NCBI RefSeq assembly: GCF_014529535.1
Contig: NW_023503493.1
Span: forward strand, 9,394,001 to 9,458,000
Source of the DNA: Bradysia coprophila
Taxonomy: Eukaryota > Arthropoda > Insecta > Diptera > Sciaridae
Length of the DNA: 64,000 bases
Direction: 5' to 3'
In this document: positions 11,834 to 23,005 of the stretch, piece after piece
How positions within the stretch are numbered: position 1 is the stretch's first letter
How the letters are laid out: each line of letters opens with the position of its first letter
Notes under the pieces: model-generated
Seen by the model: only the letters and a program-made list of their open reading frames with translations
Database searches by the model: none
What the model was told of the DNA's origin: nothing
Position numbers and translations under genes: made by a program

Positions 11834-11983
11834 AATGTGTAAAATAGTACATTTCGTACCTAGGACTAAAAGTCTTTTTTAGCGTATTCGATTCCAGACC
11901 TCGTCTTCGGCTCTGTATGGAAACTTCTCACACGCTAAAAAAGTCTTTTAGTCCTAGGTACGAAATGTACTATTTTACACATT
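11834..11983. mobile_element. Palindromic MITE with ~47-bp near-perfect inverted repeats
   Basis: A 150-bp element. The left arm reads AATGTGTAAAATAGTACATT then CGTACCTAGGACTAAAAGTC, and the right arm is its almost exact complement ending at 11983. The loop of about 50 bp is GC-richer. A diverged relative lies at 40196-40303. Confidence 0.8.
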
Positions 11984-13066
11984 TTATTCGCTTCGATAGC
12001 GAAAAAAATCCAAGGAAGGTTTCCTGAGGTTTTACATTTATTATATCTGCGGATATGTCTATGGTGCCGATATATATATGCGAAACATATACGTTGGGCT
12101 AACTACTGACAATGCGATACGCTGTTTCGGCTTAGTTCAAAACAATGCTTAGATCTTTTTTGTATATCTTTCTACTGTAAAGTCCACTTTACGGTAGAAG
12201 AAGCGCCCTTTCACACTCTCGATATATGAAACTATTTCTGCTCCGAGAACTTGAAACAGGTATCTTAGTTCTCGATGTAGCAAACAAGATTCCCGACCTC
12301 GTCCCGAACCGTTTACTCCATCTCCGTTTACTCCGAGATACCGTTTTACAGTTCTAGAATACTATCTATTAAATTGTACTGAAACTTGGTCAGGGAATCA
12401 GTCTCGATCTCATTTCAAAAATTCAACATAAAAATATTTCGTTCGAAGCTACGGAATTTATCCTTTTACGAACTGTACTATAACATTAAGTAATACATAG
12501 GTGACAAGGGGCCTGGTTCGAATTTAGTGAATTTTTCGTGCCTAGGAAACATATCATTTTCGATCTTAATCAATTTATAGTTTGAACTGTAAAGGCGTTT
12601 TGTTTGATCTTACGTGTTTGGTTCATCCTACTTAACTAATACTTGTACAAAGTTTAAAGTAAAATTGAAACTGTTTTGTGACTCGGGTGCAAACAGTGTT
12701 CGCAATAATATTAACATTATTCGCACCCGTTTGCGAATAGCATCTAACTTAAAATCACTGGTAGCGATCAAAAGAAATCAATAAAAGAAGGAAAACTGCA
12801 TGTAAATTAATAGTTTTCCCCTTCGTAAGAGATCTAACATTTATGACATTGACACGTGTAATAGAGGCACAAAAAAAAATGCGAATCAGAATTTGCTTAA
12901 GAAAATAGCATTTGTCGTTCATATTTATTAAAATAATTTAGTATATGTGTGCAAAGTCTGTGTGCTAAAGTCTGTTTAAAGGCACATGCTTAAACAATGC
13001 CTATTATTGAAATTTGACAATATTGTATCAAAGTTAAAAAGAATTTTGCTTTTTTTGCTATTGTAC
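11984..13066. other. Intergenic, no gene recognised
   Basis: No open frame with family support and no clear repeat structure apart from short internal duplications near 12300. Confidence 0.5.
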
Positions 13067-13215
13067 TCAGGGACTATTTCCATTTGTTTTCCTACATTTT
13101 CCGGAATTTTCCTGCTTTTTTCCATTTTTTTAAATTAAGGAAATTATCGCAAAGAGTGGAAAATTCAAGAAAAATATGGGAAAATGATTTCCACGAAAAA
13201 AAAAATAGTCCCTGA
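13067..13215. mobile_element. Palindromic MITE with TCAGGGACTATTT ends
   Basis: Starts TCAGGGACTATTTCCATTTG and ends AAAAATAGTCCCTGA. The arms are imperfect complements (TTTCC... / ...GGAAA) through a low-complexity core. It lies about 100 bp upstream of the TATA box of the secreted-protein gene. Confidence 0.65.
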
Positions 13216-13318
13216 TTGTACGACATATAAAAATGAAACTAATAGCACAGGTGTGTTTGATCAGTTGAGATATTATTAAGTTCCATTTAATATTGCTCAA
13301 TCGCCATTTTTGTGGGAT

Positions 13319-13355
13319 TATAAAAACCAGCAAAAGATCGTTATGTTCATCAGTT
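13319..13355 (+). promoter_or_regulatory. TATA box and initiator of the secreted Gly/Leu-rich protein gene
   Basis: TATAAAAA at 13319-13326 is followed 33 bp downstream by TCAGTT at 13350, the arthropod initiator motif, and by the ATG at 13388. This spacing is typical of a strong tissue-regulated insect promoter. Confidence 0.65.
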
Positions 13356-13387
13356 TACATTGTGTATTGTACTAAAAAAAATTACCC

Positions 13388-14951
13388 ATGAAATTTGTGG
13401 TCGCTTTCTTGGCAGTTATTGCCATTGGTGTAAGTTAATTGATATTTTAATCTTTTATCGAGCCCGAATTTCATATTTTGTCGCGAAAACTTGAAGAGTT
13501 TGAGTATTTAACTTATGTTCGACTGACTTGTTATTGGGCTTCGGCCTGTTAGTTGGTCGTAAAACGTTGAAAAATAAAATGAAAAAACTAAAAATTTCCG
13601 CCTTGTAATATTTTTTTTTGCTTATTCGTATTCGTGGGCTAACACAGGGCTTATTTTAGAAAATTCTGAAAAATTCAAAAAAAAAAACTACGAATAATCG
13701 GGCTGGACACTCTGTGAATAGCAGCATTTAAAAAATGAAGAATATCGTGAATAGTGTCACCCGTGAAATAATCTGAAAATTTAAAAACAAAATTAATTTT
13801 TCAGAATTTTTCGAAATTGTTTCAGAATTATTCGGAATGTTTCAGTATCAAAATTCACCAAAATAAGTCCTGGGCCACCGTCAAATCACGGCAGTAAAAT
13901 TTGATGCTCGTACATCGTCTAATTCGAAAATTTGTTTTGTTTCGTGTAATTTGAAAAATTCTTCGAAAAAACTTTCAAGTCGAAGAGAAATATGAAAATT
14001 GCCCGTGTGTATGACCTAAGAATCCATTTTTTTTTTGATTCAGGTGCTTGGTTGGGAATTGTGCAAATTTGTGATTCGGACCTGCTTCTTTACGCGTTTG
14101 GGCGTTGTCCATTGGCAATTTTCACAAAAGGAAAAAAGCAAAAATTTCACAGATTTTTTTCTTCTTTGTTTCTGCAGTTTGTCAGTGCTAAGCCTGTCGC
14201 GGATCCGGGTGGCCTACTTGGCGGTCTACTTGGTGGTCTCCTTGGCGGTCTCGGCGATGTTCTAAGGAATCTGCTTGGATTAGTTGACAGTGCATTTGGC
14301 AAACTAGATGGCATAATTCAGATTCTTCTAAATACACTTCGCCAAATCGGTGAAAACGATACTGAAACTATTAATGAAATACGTGATGTTGTCAACAGTT
14401 ATTGGGAAGATATCGTTCCCCTAATCGAGAATTTCCCGTCACTAAATCACCTCAACAATGCTGTAGGATCATCAACCGGCAGCATTGTCGTCACAATTAT
14501 TGGCATTATCAACGTTTGCATCGGGGAAATTAAATCCATCATAGAAGATGCCACAGGCGAAATTGGTGGACTTGATAACATCGACGTTCTTTTTAATGAC
14601 TTCCTTTGCTACGTCATAAAAGTTTTAAGTGCAGCTAGCGCATCCTTGACCAGCGTCCTCCACCCTGCCAACGTTAATTTTGTTAATATCGAATCGAATT
14701 TCCGATCAATCGTCCAATTTCTTGCTGATGCCATCGCTGAAATTCAGTCATCAGTCAGCAGTGACAACAGCGGCATTTTCGTACCAATTTTTGAACAACT
14801 AGGAATTTATGTTACCGTGTTTGTACAACAACTGACAACTTATGCTGGTACCATCACTCTTAACGGAATACCCGGTCTACTCGATTTGGAAGGTTTCCTT
14901 ACCTCGTTCTTAGCTTCACTCAACTCCCTTGGACTCAATTGCCCAGCCTAA
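13388..14951 (+). CDS. Secreted Gly/Leu-rich protein of unknown family, 271 residues
   Basis: Exon 1 (13388-13429) encodes MKFVVAFLAVIAIG and ends at GTAAGT. Exon 2 (14178-14951) starts after TTTCTGCAG, in phase 0, with FVSAKPVADPGG, so the signal peptide is completed across the junction with cleavage likely after SA. The mature chain opens with three GGLL repeats and continues as a hydrophobic, probably helical protein with a few acidic segments and only three cysteines, one of them two residues from the C terminus. No domain is recognised; it could be a secreted binding, silk-like or accessory-gland product, which is inference only. The open frame extending upstream to 13992 is intron read-through. 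A TATA box, an initiator and an AATAAA at 15218 support expression. The 748-nt intron is long because it carries a MITE (13645-13872). Confidence 0.8.
13645..13872. mobile_element. hAT-like MITE of the CAGGGCC family inside an intron
   Basis: Begins CAGGGCTTATTTTAGAAAAT and ends CAAAATAAGTCCTG, with inverted termini. Flanks GGCTAACA / GGCCACCG match at 5 of 8 positions, a possible decayed duplication. It accounts for 228 nt of the 748-nt intron of the secreted-protein gene. Confidence 0.55.
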
Positions 14952-15217
14952 CCTGACGCATGATTGACGCCTCTTCCCGGTCACCGAACGAGCTTAATTG
15001 AAGTTCGGACATCGAAAATTTGGAATTTTAATTATAAATCATTTTCAAACAAGGCATTTTCGTATTTCATTCTTATTTACTACAAGTTCCACATCCACAT
15101 GCGGACTTTGCTGATCTGTTGATGTTTTCGATTATTTTTATTTTCAACATTCGATTTTGTGTTCACACAGGAATTAAGTTTCATCTTTAGAAATTCTAAG
15201 GCGATTTACTCATTTTT

Positions 15218-15223
15218 AATAAA
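15218..15223 (+). terminator. Polyadenylation signal AATAAA
   Basis: Canonical AATAAA 267 nt after the stop codon of the secreted Gly/Leu-rich protein, followed by a T/G-rich stretch (CTGTTTACTGTTGATAAATG). Confidence 0.6.
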
Positions 15224-16886
15224 CGCTGTTTACTGTTGATAAATGTTTTGATCGTGTTTTTAATCGTTCCAAAGCTATTGTCCCCTGAACTTTAATGTTA
15301 GGCCTACTGGGAAGACTGAAATGCTAAGAATGGGTAAGTGTTCCTCCTTTGTACTTAAACGTTCTAATGTAAAGATCTTTTGCTACTGAGGAAAGGATCC
15401 AGGCTGGCAACACTGCAAACGTCAACAAGTGTTTTGTTTCTGTGTCTGAAAGTAATTATGCTTTTTGTAGTCAGAACTGACCAGAAAAACGTTTCTGTTG
15501 GTTAAATCTCGGTTATGAAGTGCCATGGTCGCCGGTAAAGTTGGAGTTCTCGCATAATCATCCAATAAACCAACGTTTTCGTGCGGCTAATGATACGGTT
15601 CTCGTCATAACCTCACAATGTGTACGCGTACCGGTGAAAAAATAGTGACAGCTGAAACAAACAGAAATTCACGACGAATATTTCGAGAACATACTTCGGT
15701 GAATTTTTGGACGCTGTGAGCGGAATTTCTTTGCGAGGAGACATTAGGAAGGCTTGGCGAGATTGGTACTCTTCTCAGTGGTGTGTCACTGCCAGGACTC
15801 TTAGTTGCTTTGCCTCACTCGCCAGCTTTAGCTCTCGGTTGGTTCATGGTCTAAAAGTTTACTCACTGATGTGGCTGGGTCCTATTTTGCTTCTATACGA
15901 GTAAAATGATCCGGACTATTCATAGAGCTTAGGCTTTCGGGCTCTAGAGTGGACAAGGTCGACGGATGGATTGGTGGTAACAATGCCGCTGAAAGATGCT
16001 AGTTTTTCCCGGCTTTTATTTTGATTCCTCGCAAAGACAACGTACACTCAATCAGGGTACATCTCTCTGAATTTATATTCGAGGAATGTATTCCATGTCG
16101 TGCAAAACTCTTTGAAAGGGACGATATGGTCGCCGTGTCGGGTCATTGTGCTATTCAGTGGTGTGCCATCGTCTGGAAACGCTATCATTTCGCTTTTTGC
16201 ACCGAAGGTCCTCGTCTCAAAGGTGGCTCGTCCGTCAGTCTAATTTGGAAGTAAGGGCTTTTGGGCTAAATAGTGGTAAAGTTTGGCGGTTGACCTTTTG
16301 GTGGTGCGCTGCTGAGTGACGCTTCTGCCTGGCTCGGCTTTCATATTGGCCCACTGCAGAGAAAGCTTATGTTCGAACGGGCTGGTCTTATAAAATATGA
16401 GACTGGACCAGGTCAATATCGAGCGGAATGTAAATCACAGGCTTTATCAATCCCAATGACAAGGACTGTGATTCGGGCGACAATGTTGCCTTACTCGCTG
16501 TCATTAGTGTAAGGCCTAAGGGGTGAGACACAGCTAACCTCCCAGTGGCTTTCTAGAATTTACAGTCTAATGAAACGAGGTTGACGCCAGTCACTCTTTG
16601 CTTTCTGCCCTAAGGATTAGCTATCATTTTGGTACCTAATCATAGGGATCAGTTTGCTCGCCTGGAGTGATTCGTGTAGAGCGTAAGGCAATAGGTTGAG
16701 AAGGAGATGAGGTCCTGAAAAGGGCTTCAAGATTTTCATGATGACAGGGTAGCACAAAGGATCCCATGATCTGTGTGCATTGATCAGAAATGATCACCCT
16801 AACTGATTAAATCTAAATCTACTGAGTCGATCGGAGACAAAAATGTATTTTTCACGATTTCTGTGTTCTGGGCGTGGGGTAATTTG
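15224..16886. other. Unrecognised, less AT-rich stretch
   Basis: This stretch is visibly less AT-rich than its surroundings. Two parts (about 15765-15860 and 16135-16210) look like diverged copies of each other, both containing CAGTGGTGTG. The open frames (15707-15904 and 16021-16254) have no family match that I recognise. It may be a decayed repeat or a non-coding transcript. Confidence 0.35.
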
Positions 16887-17079
16887 GCACTCGGTGCTAA
16901 AATAACGCATTTTTCAACTCCGTAAAGGGTGAACTCACATATGATTTTTCGATACCAATATTTTGTAAAAGGAGTCATTAAGTCGATGACTGGGCTAAAA
17001 AGCATTTGCAGCGATAAACTTGCGTGTGCGAGTTCACCTTTTATATAGATTAAAAGTGCGTTCTTTTGGCACCGTGTGC
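16887..17079. mobile_element. MITE-like element with ~53-bp imperfect inverted ends
   Basis: The left end reads GCACTCGGTGCTAAAATAAC and the right end is the approximate complement of GCACACGGTGCCAAAAGAAC. A shared GGTGAACTC block lies at the inner side of both arms. Confidence 0.5.
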
Positions 17080-18834
17080 AGTGCCGCTTTTAGCTTTTGG
17101 GCGCCATCTGGCAATTGGAAAAATAGGCGCCAATTTAGTAAAGCTAAATTTTTTTAAGGACCTCGGGCGCCATTTTCTTCTGCTCTCTTTGTAGGCATTT
17201 CAGCTCTGTTATTTTGTTCTTCTCAAAACTTTTCAAAAATCCTTTCAATGTCTTTAGTCTAAATAGCCTCGAGCTGTGGGTGAGTTCTACTGTTGATATT
17301 AGTGCGTTGCAAAATCGCAACGTAAAAAAACCCGGCGCTGCCCGTTTCAGCAACTATTATGTCATTGCAGTTGTTAATGTAGCTACCCTGATTAAATCAC
17401 GGTAAACATACCATAAAAAAGCACTATTCAAAAGCCGAATATTTTCTAACACTCATCCTTTCTCCCAACAGAGCATACGTCTTTTATGAACAATATCTAA
17501 ATTTAAAATTGTGTGTGCGAGACGTTGATTAACCTTTACTCGTCACGCTAAAACCTCAACTAACAATTGTATCAAATTAGCGGCTTAATGAGACATTTTT
17601 GTCTGTGAATTTTGAACACTTTTATCATTCACGACTCTTGATTCATACAGCAAACGTTTATGCAGAGCGGCAATTGATATAAATGTCTAACTGAATGTAC
17701 CTGTTGAACATATTTGGCTATAATGATTAAGTACCTCTCCGGACCTGGAGAGTTGCAGTATTTTTTGAATAAACTTAAACATTCTCTCAGTCGTACATGA
17801 TTTCATTGGCCGCCAGTTACATATATTTGTCATATATATCAAATGCCGTGTAGAAAAACGACAGCATGCAGATGAAATGTCTATCTATCGACCGACAAAT
17901 CATTACGCCGCTTCGATTTCAATTAGATGTGACGCAATTCAGCACATTTCCGTACTCTTTTTCTTAAATCAAGACTAAGTTAAATTTGTCCTTGAGATTC
18001 TTTATTGCTATGTTATGGAAAATATTTACAAAAATGCTACGTTCTGGTGTAATGTAGAGGTAACAGTGTAAAATATATCTCACAAAGCATAACGTGATAG
18101 TGAGAGAGACTCATTAATTGAATAACAAAAAACGCCCACTTTAACGCACGATAATCGACAGTGTTAAGTGACACAGACGTTCGTTTTTTTTTTGTGCAAA
18201 TAATTTTACCAAAAACAAATAGTTATTCGTTAATCGAATTATTCGTTTAGTACACAGAGAAAAACATTGAGTGCAAGACTTGTGCAGTAAGTTTTAAAAC
18301 TGGTAAAAGTTCTCGATAAATTTAGGCTTTTAAAATCCTCCCTAATGTCAGACCTTTTTCCTTTACAGTATTTAGACATTTAAGTACTTGAGAACGTCTA
18401 TCTGCCCTCCATCATCATAAAGAATTCTGTTTCGATATTAGGAGCTTCATCCAGAATGTCCAACATTACGCACTAGATTGAGTTCCTGCTCTAACAATTC
18501 CCAAAAGCAGACTCCAAATTTTCCTCTGTGTTGATAAACGAAAATTAGTCTTGCAAGTTTCTCGAACATTTGACAACGATAACGAAACACTTGAACTTCA
18601 TTGCTGAGCAATAACACCACAACCAACACCGACACACCACCTCAGTGTGTTTGTGTAGTAAATTAACGAATGTTTAACAATTCATATCAACTGATAAAGT
18701 TTTTTGTTTTTATTTACTTCAATAATGAATATGAATGTATGGAAAGACCGGTAGATATATCATCAGTGTTGTAGAGTCTATAACAAACACAATTATTCCA
18801 GTACACGAGTTATGTAGTAAACAAATAACACGAT
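17080..18834. other. Intergenic, no gene recognised
   Basis: Short opposed open frames (17144-17405) and a 62-codon frame (18447-18635 minus) have no splice or family support. AT-rich, no repeat structure noticed. Confidence 0.5.
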
Positions 18835-18839
18835 GAATC

Positions 18840-19011
18840 TGTTAGAGTTATCGCTTTAGTGAAATTCAGGATATTAATGGAAAGTCCAGGTTTTATAAAG
18901 AACAATTATATTTAACGTGAATTCGCAATGATAAATTGATGGAGAATGAATCGGTTTAGAGAAGTTGACTGGTTGCTTGATATTATGATATTTAAATGGC
19001 CAACTCCAACA
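18840..19011 (-). repeat. 3' LTR of the copia-type element
   Basis: 172 bp, TG...CA ends, same sequence as 23006-23177 by direct comparison. It holds a TTTATAAAG-like motif on the plus strand and several AT-rich blocks. Confidence 0.95.
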
Positions 19012-19020
19012 CTCCTCCTC
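19012..19020 (-). other. Polypurine tract of the copia-type element
   Basis: GAGGAGGAG on the minus strand immediately before the 3' LTR; it overlaps the stop codon of the gag-pol frame. Confidence 0.85.
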
Positions 19021-22000
19021 ATTTAAATAATTTTAGTCCACAGCCCTCTCTGAATTTTGTCAACAGTCGCGTCGGTAATGGTTTTGTTAACATGTCGGCC
19101 AAATTGTCTCCGGTAGGACAATATTCACAAAATATTTCTCCTTTGTCCATATGATCCTTGATGAAATGTTTTCTGATATCGATATGTTTCGACCGGCTTG
19201 ACAGACTTTCCTCTTGCCCCAATTTCAAACAGCTTTGATTGTCTTCATACATAGTTGTTGCTGTATTGATTGATTGATTGAAGTCTTGTAGCAAACGTCT
19301 TATCCATACCGCTTCCTTGCATGCTTCCGACAACGAAATGAACTCTGCTTCTGTCGAAGATAGCGCGACACAAGTTTGTTTCTTGCTACTCCAACATATC
19401 GTGTTCCCGTTGAACATGAAGACATATCCTCCAATTGACTTTCTATCGTGACTGTTTTCTCCCCAATCTGCATCGGCGTATCCAACCAAACCTCCTGCAC
19501 TGTTGCCAATTGTTAACGAAAGATTTGCGGTTCCTTTTAGGTATTTGACGACTCGTTTCAGCTCCGCCCAATCTTCTTGTGTTGGCTTCTCTACTTTCTG
19601 AGCCAGAATTCCCACACTAGCCGCTATGTCCGGTCGAGTGTTAACGGAAACATATAGCAGACTTCCAATTAATTGACGATATTTTTCGTTGCTGATCAAA
19701 ATATCGTCGGTATTGTTTCCTCGTTTGTATGAGACACTCATTGGAACATCTGACGGTTTTGCATCTCCGAGTCCATAATTGTTGACGATCTTCATGATGT
19801 ACGTACTTTGATTCACTCCAAAACATCCGTTCTCGTTCCTTTGTACGTCCATACCAAGATAGCTTTGAATATTGCCGAGATTATTGGTTTCGAATTTTGA
19901 ACCAAGAATTTTCTCAAATGCTTCGAACTCTCTATCGAATTTGCTCGCCACAATTATGTCGTCCACATGAATCAAGATGTAGCACAATTTTTCATCGTCG
20001 ATGAGCGTGTAAAGACATAAATCGTTTTTACTTTGAGTGTACCCTTCATCAGTTAATGTCTTGTGAATCAACTGATTCCACACTCGTCCGGCTTGTTTCA
20101 AACCATAGATGCTCCTCCTCAAGAGACAAACTTGATTCTCTTTACCTTCAACAACGAATCCTTGCGGTTGCTTCATGTAAATGGTTTCTTCCAATTCCCC
20201 ATACAGAAATGCGGTCTTAACGTCATAATGTCTCACCTTCATTTCTTCGGCATATGCAACAGCAAGTAGAACTTTGAATGTGGTCTGCTTAGCTACCGGC
20301 GCAAACACTTCGTCGTAGTCCGTTCCGAATTTTTGAGAAAAACCTTGCGCCACCAATCTTGCTTTATAACGTTGGATTTTACCACAAGCATCTTTCTTTA
20401 CTTTGTATGTCCACTTACTGCCAATCGCCTTTCGTCCCTCTGGTAATTCGACAAGTTCCCAAGTCTTGTTTTGATGCATTGAATTCATTTCGTCTTTCAT
20501 TGCATCGATCCACTTGGATTTCTCAGCACAAGTGACTGCATCATTGTATGTTGACGGTTCGAATTCGTCAGTTACCGCCGCCACTATCAAACGATTCGGT
20601 GCTATTCCTTTGTTAGGTCTCAATGATCGTCTTGGCATTGTAACTGAGTTCTTTGATGGTAACGGTTCGTTCGGTAATGGCTCTATAATATTTCCAGCGT
20701 TGTTATCGTCCACCGAAACTCTGTCCGCTTCAACAATACTCTCTGATGGTGGTTTATCCATTTGCCAGTCACTGTCCTTGTTAACGAATTTCACGTCTCG
20801 ACTGATTACTACTTTCCCAGATGTCGGTACGTAGCATCGGTATGCTTTGGATAGCAAATCATATCCAACCATGATGGCTTCTTTTGCCTTCACATCAAGC
20901 TTTCTTCGTTTTTCGTCAGGAATGAACACGTAGCATTTCGATCCAAATTTCTTGAAATGTTGAATGCTAGGCTTGATCCCAAACCACAATTCGTATGGTG
21001 TTTTCTCAATGTCCCTCGCTGGCAGACGATTTTGTATATAATTTGCCATGACAACGGCCTCACCCCAAAACGTCTTGGACATACCAGATTCGACCAACAT
21101 ACACCGTGCCATTTCGATCAACGTTCGATTTTTCCTCTCTGCCACTCCGTTCTGCTGTGGCGTGCATGGTGCTGATCGATTACACTGAATACCCTCAGAT
21201 TTCAGGTAGTTGACAAACTCGGTTCCAATGTACTCTCCTCCTAAATCTGATCTTAGAAATTTCGGCTTGAAGTTGAACATCGTTTTGCACATCTCCACGT
21301 ATTCCTTGAATTTTCCAAATGTCTCGGATTTTTCACGTATAAGCTCAACCACTGTGTATTTGGAAAAATCGTCGATAAATGTTACCATATACTTTTTACC
21401 TGATGGGGTTGCTGTTTGCATTGCGCCACACACATCGGAGTGCACCATTTGAATGACGCCCTTTGTTCGGTTTTCTGACTTCTTCGGAAATTTCATTTTG
21501 GTCATTTTCCCTTGAAGACAGACTTCGCAGTTTAGTATTTTCGAACAGTCAGTCCCACATACACCAAAAGTTACTCCGTTGACCAATTCACCCGATTGCA
21601 ACGACTTGACAATACCAATGTCTCTGTGTCCGAGTATTTTGTGCCATTCATGTATGCATTCGTTTGAAATCTCTGATTCCACTGGCTCTGATGCATACAC
21701 TCGATTTGGAGTTTTGAATTTGTACAGGTCTTCGCATCTTTCACCATACGCAACGGCTTTCTTTCCGAGGATTATTTCGAAATAATTGCCTTCAAAGATG
21801 ACTTTGTATCCATTTTTCGTTAACTTCCCAACCGAAATGAAATTCCCCTTTAGGTCTGGGACGTACAACACCTTCTCCATTTTCACTTTCGTGATCACAC
21901 CAGATTTATTGACCAATTCCAATTGAATGGTTCCAATTCCAATTGCCTCAACCAGTTGACCATTTGCGACTTTGACTCTCTCTCTATAAGTCAAATCGAT

Positions 22001-22903
22001 TTCGATGAACAAATTGAGTTCCGACACTGAATGACTAGTAGCTCCTGAGTCCAATATCCATCCTCTAATGGCTACAGCAATGATGAATAAGAACTCCTCT
22101 CTACTGTCATCTTCGTCACTTTCGGCTTTGATCATGTTCGCCCCTTGAGCACCTGGTTTCTTTGCTTCACCGTCTGGCTTATTTCTCGCTTTTTGCTTAT
22201 TCTTCTTCAACCACTCAGTGTACTTCGTACAATTCTTTCGCAAATGACCCGGTTCTTTGCAAAAATGACAAGATGATGAACCTTTCTTGAATGTTGAAGA
22301 TATTCGCAATATTGATTCTCCGTTGTTTTCCGTTTTTCGTTCAATTCGACGCTTATGCTCTGTGATTACCTTGGAACAGACAAGACTCGATGTCAACTCT
22401 TCATCTCGTGCTTCAAGCGCTGTTATGAGATTGTCGTAACTTTCTGGCAGCGACCCAAGAAGAATTGCGCTGAATATTAAGTCTTGGGTGATGTCTTCTC
22501 CCAGCGCCACCATTTTCTGGAACAATTCATTCAATTTGATGACGTGTGCCTCGGCATCACCACCTTCTTCGAGTCTTTGATTCATGATTTGCCGCAAAAT
22601 AGATACTCTGTTGTTCGCGCTGTCTTTTTCGTGAATGTCCTTAAGCTTTTTCCACGCATCTCTCGCCGATTCACACTGACGAATATATTGAATTTGATCA
22701 TCCTCGACATTTAACGCAATTGTGGAATGTGCACTTTCGTCGTTCTTTCGCCATTCAGGGGTGATTGGATTCGGTACGTCTACGGTTTCATCGACTACAT
22801 TCCACACACTCTTTTCGATTAGTATCATTTTCATCTTATATCGCCAGTTGAAGTAATTGTCGCCGTTCAACTTCTTAATCACGTACTTCGATGCGGAAAT
22901 CAT
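19019..22903 (-). CDS. Copia-type gag-pol polyprotein
   Basis: One open frame; the start at 22903 (MISASKYVIKKLNG) is chosen because upstream codons lie in the leader and LTR, although the frame stays open to 23071. From that start it has 1294 residues. In order: gag with a CCHC knuckle (CHFCKEPGHLRKNC, residues 212-225); aspartic protease at WILDSGATSHS (near 285); integrase HHCC zinc domain and catalytic D, D, E at about 490, 553 and 589; reverse transcriptase with YDVKTAFLYG and the active-site HVDD; RNase H with ADADWG, STEAEF and EDNQSC. All expected catalytic motifs are present and there is no stop or frameshift, so the polyprotein may be functional. There is no separate env frame. Confidence 0.95.
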   Translation of the reverse strand: MISASKYVIKKLNGDNYFNWRYKMKMILIEKSVWNVVDETVDVPNPITPEWRKNDESAHSTIALNVEDDQIQYIRQCESARDAWKKLKDIHEKDSANNRVSILRQIMNQRLEEGGDAEAHVIKLNELFQKMVALGEDITQDLIFSAILLGSLPESYDNLITALEARDEELTSSLVCSKVITEHKRRIERKTENNGESILRISSTFKKGSSSCHFCKEPGHLRKNCTKYTEWLKKNKQKARNKPDGEAKKPGAQGANMIKAESDEDDSREEFLFIIAVAIRGWILDSGATSHSVSELNLFIEIDLTYRERVKVANGQLVEAIGIGTIQLELVNKSGVITKVKMEKVLYVPDLKGNFISVGKLTKNGYKVIFEGNYFEIILGKKAVAYGERCEDLYKFKTPNRVYASEPVESEISNECIHEWHKILGHRDIGIVKSLQSGELVNGVTFGVCGTDCSKILNCEVCLQGKMTKMKFPKKSENRTKGVIQMVHSDVCGAMQTATPSGKKYMVTFIDDFSKYTVVELIREKSETFGKFKEYVEMCKTMFNFKPKFLRSDLGGEYIGTEFVNYLKSEGIQCNRSAPCTPQQNGVAERKNRTLIEMARCMLVESGMSKTFWGEAVVMANYIQNRLPARDIEKTPYELWFGIKPSIQHFKKFGSKCYVFIPDEKRRKLDVKAKEAIMVGYDLLSKAYRCYVPTSGKVVISRDVKFVNKDSDWQMDKPPSESIVEADRVSVDDNNAGNIIEPLPNEPLPSKNSVTMPRRSLRPNKGIAPNRLIVAAVTDEFEPSTYNDAVTCAEKSKWIDAMKDEMNSMHQNKTWELVELPEGRKAIGSKWTYKVKKDACGKIQRYKARLVAQGFSQKFGTDYDEVFAPVAKQTTFKVLLAVAYAEEMKVRHYDVKTAFLYGELEETIYMKQPQGFVVEGKENQVCLLRRSIYGLKQAGRVWNQLIHKTLTDEGYTQSKNDLCLYTLIDDEKLCYILIHVDDIIVASKFDREFEAFEKILGSKFETNNLGNIQSYLGMDVQRNENGCFGVNQSTYIMKIVNNYGLGDAKPSDVPMSVSYKRGNNTDDILISNEKYRQLIGSLLYVSVNTRPDIAASVGILAQKVEKPTQEDWAELKRVVKYLKGTANLSLTIGNSAGGLVGYADADWGENSHDRKSIGGYVFMFNGNTICWSSKKQTCVALSSTEAEFISLSEACKEAVWIRRLLQDFNQSINTATTMYEDNQSCLKLGQEESLSSRSKHIDIRKHFIKDHMDKGEIFCEYCPTGDNLADMLTKPLPTRLLTKFREGCGLKLFK

Positions 22904-22991
22904 GATTTTCTTCGATTCTTCTCGAAAAATTTTGAAAAAACGGAAATTTCCTTTACAAATTCTCTTTAATCCACGAATTATTCCTTTGTGT

Positions 22992-23005
22992 GATGGCCCA
23001 TAACC
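22992..23005 (-). other. Primer-binding site of the copia-type element
   Basis: Directly after the 5' LTR the minus strand reads GGTTATGGGCCATC. GGTTATGGGCC is complementary to the anticodon-loop region of initiator tRNA-Met (GGCCCATAACC), the internal priming site known for Drosophila copia, which uses a tRNA half-molecule. Confidence 0.8.

Noticed and set aside
13992..14177. Upstream extension of the secreted protein frame
   Set aside because: It lies in the intron; the true N terminus is the signal peptide exon at 13388-13429, and TTTCTGCAG at 14177 is a clear acceptor.
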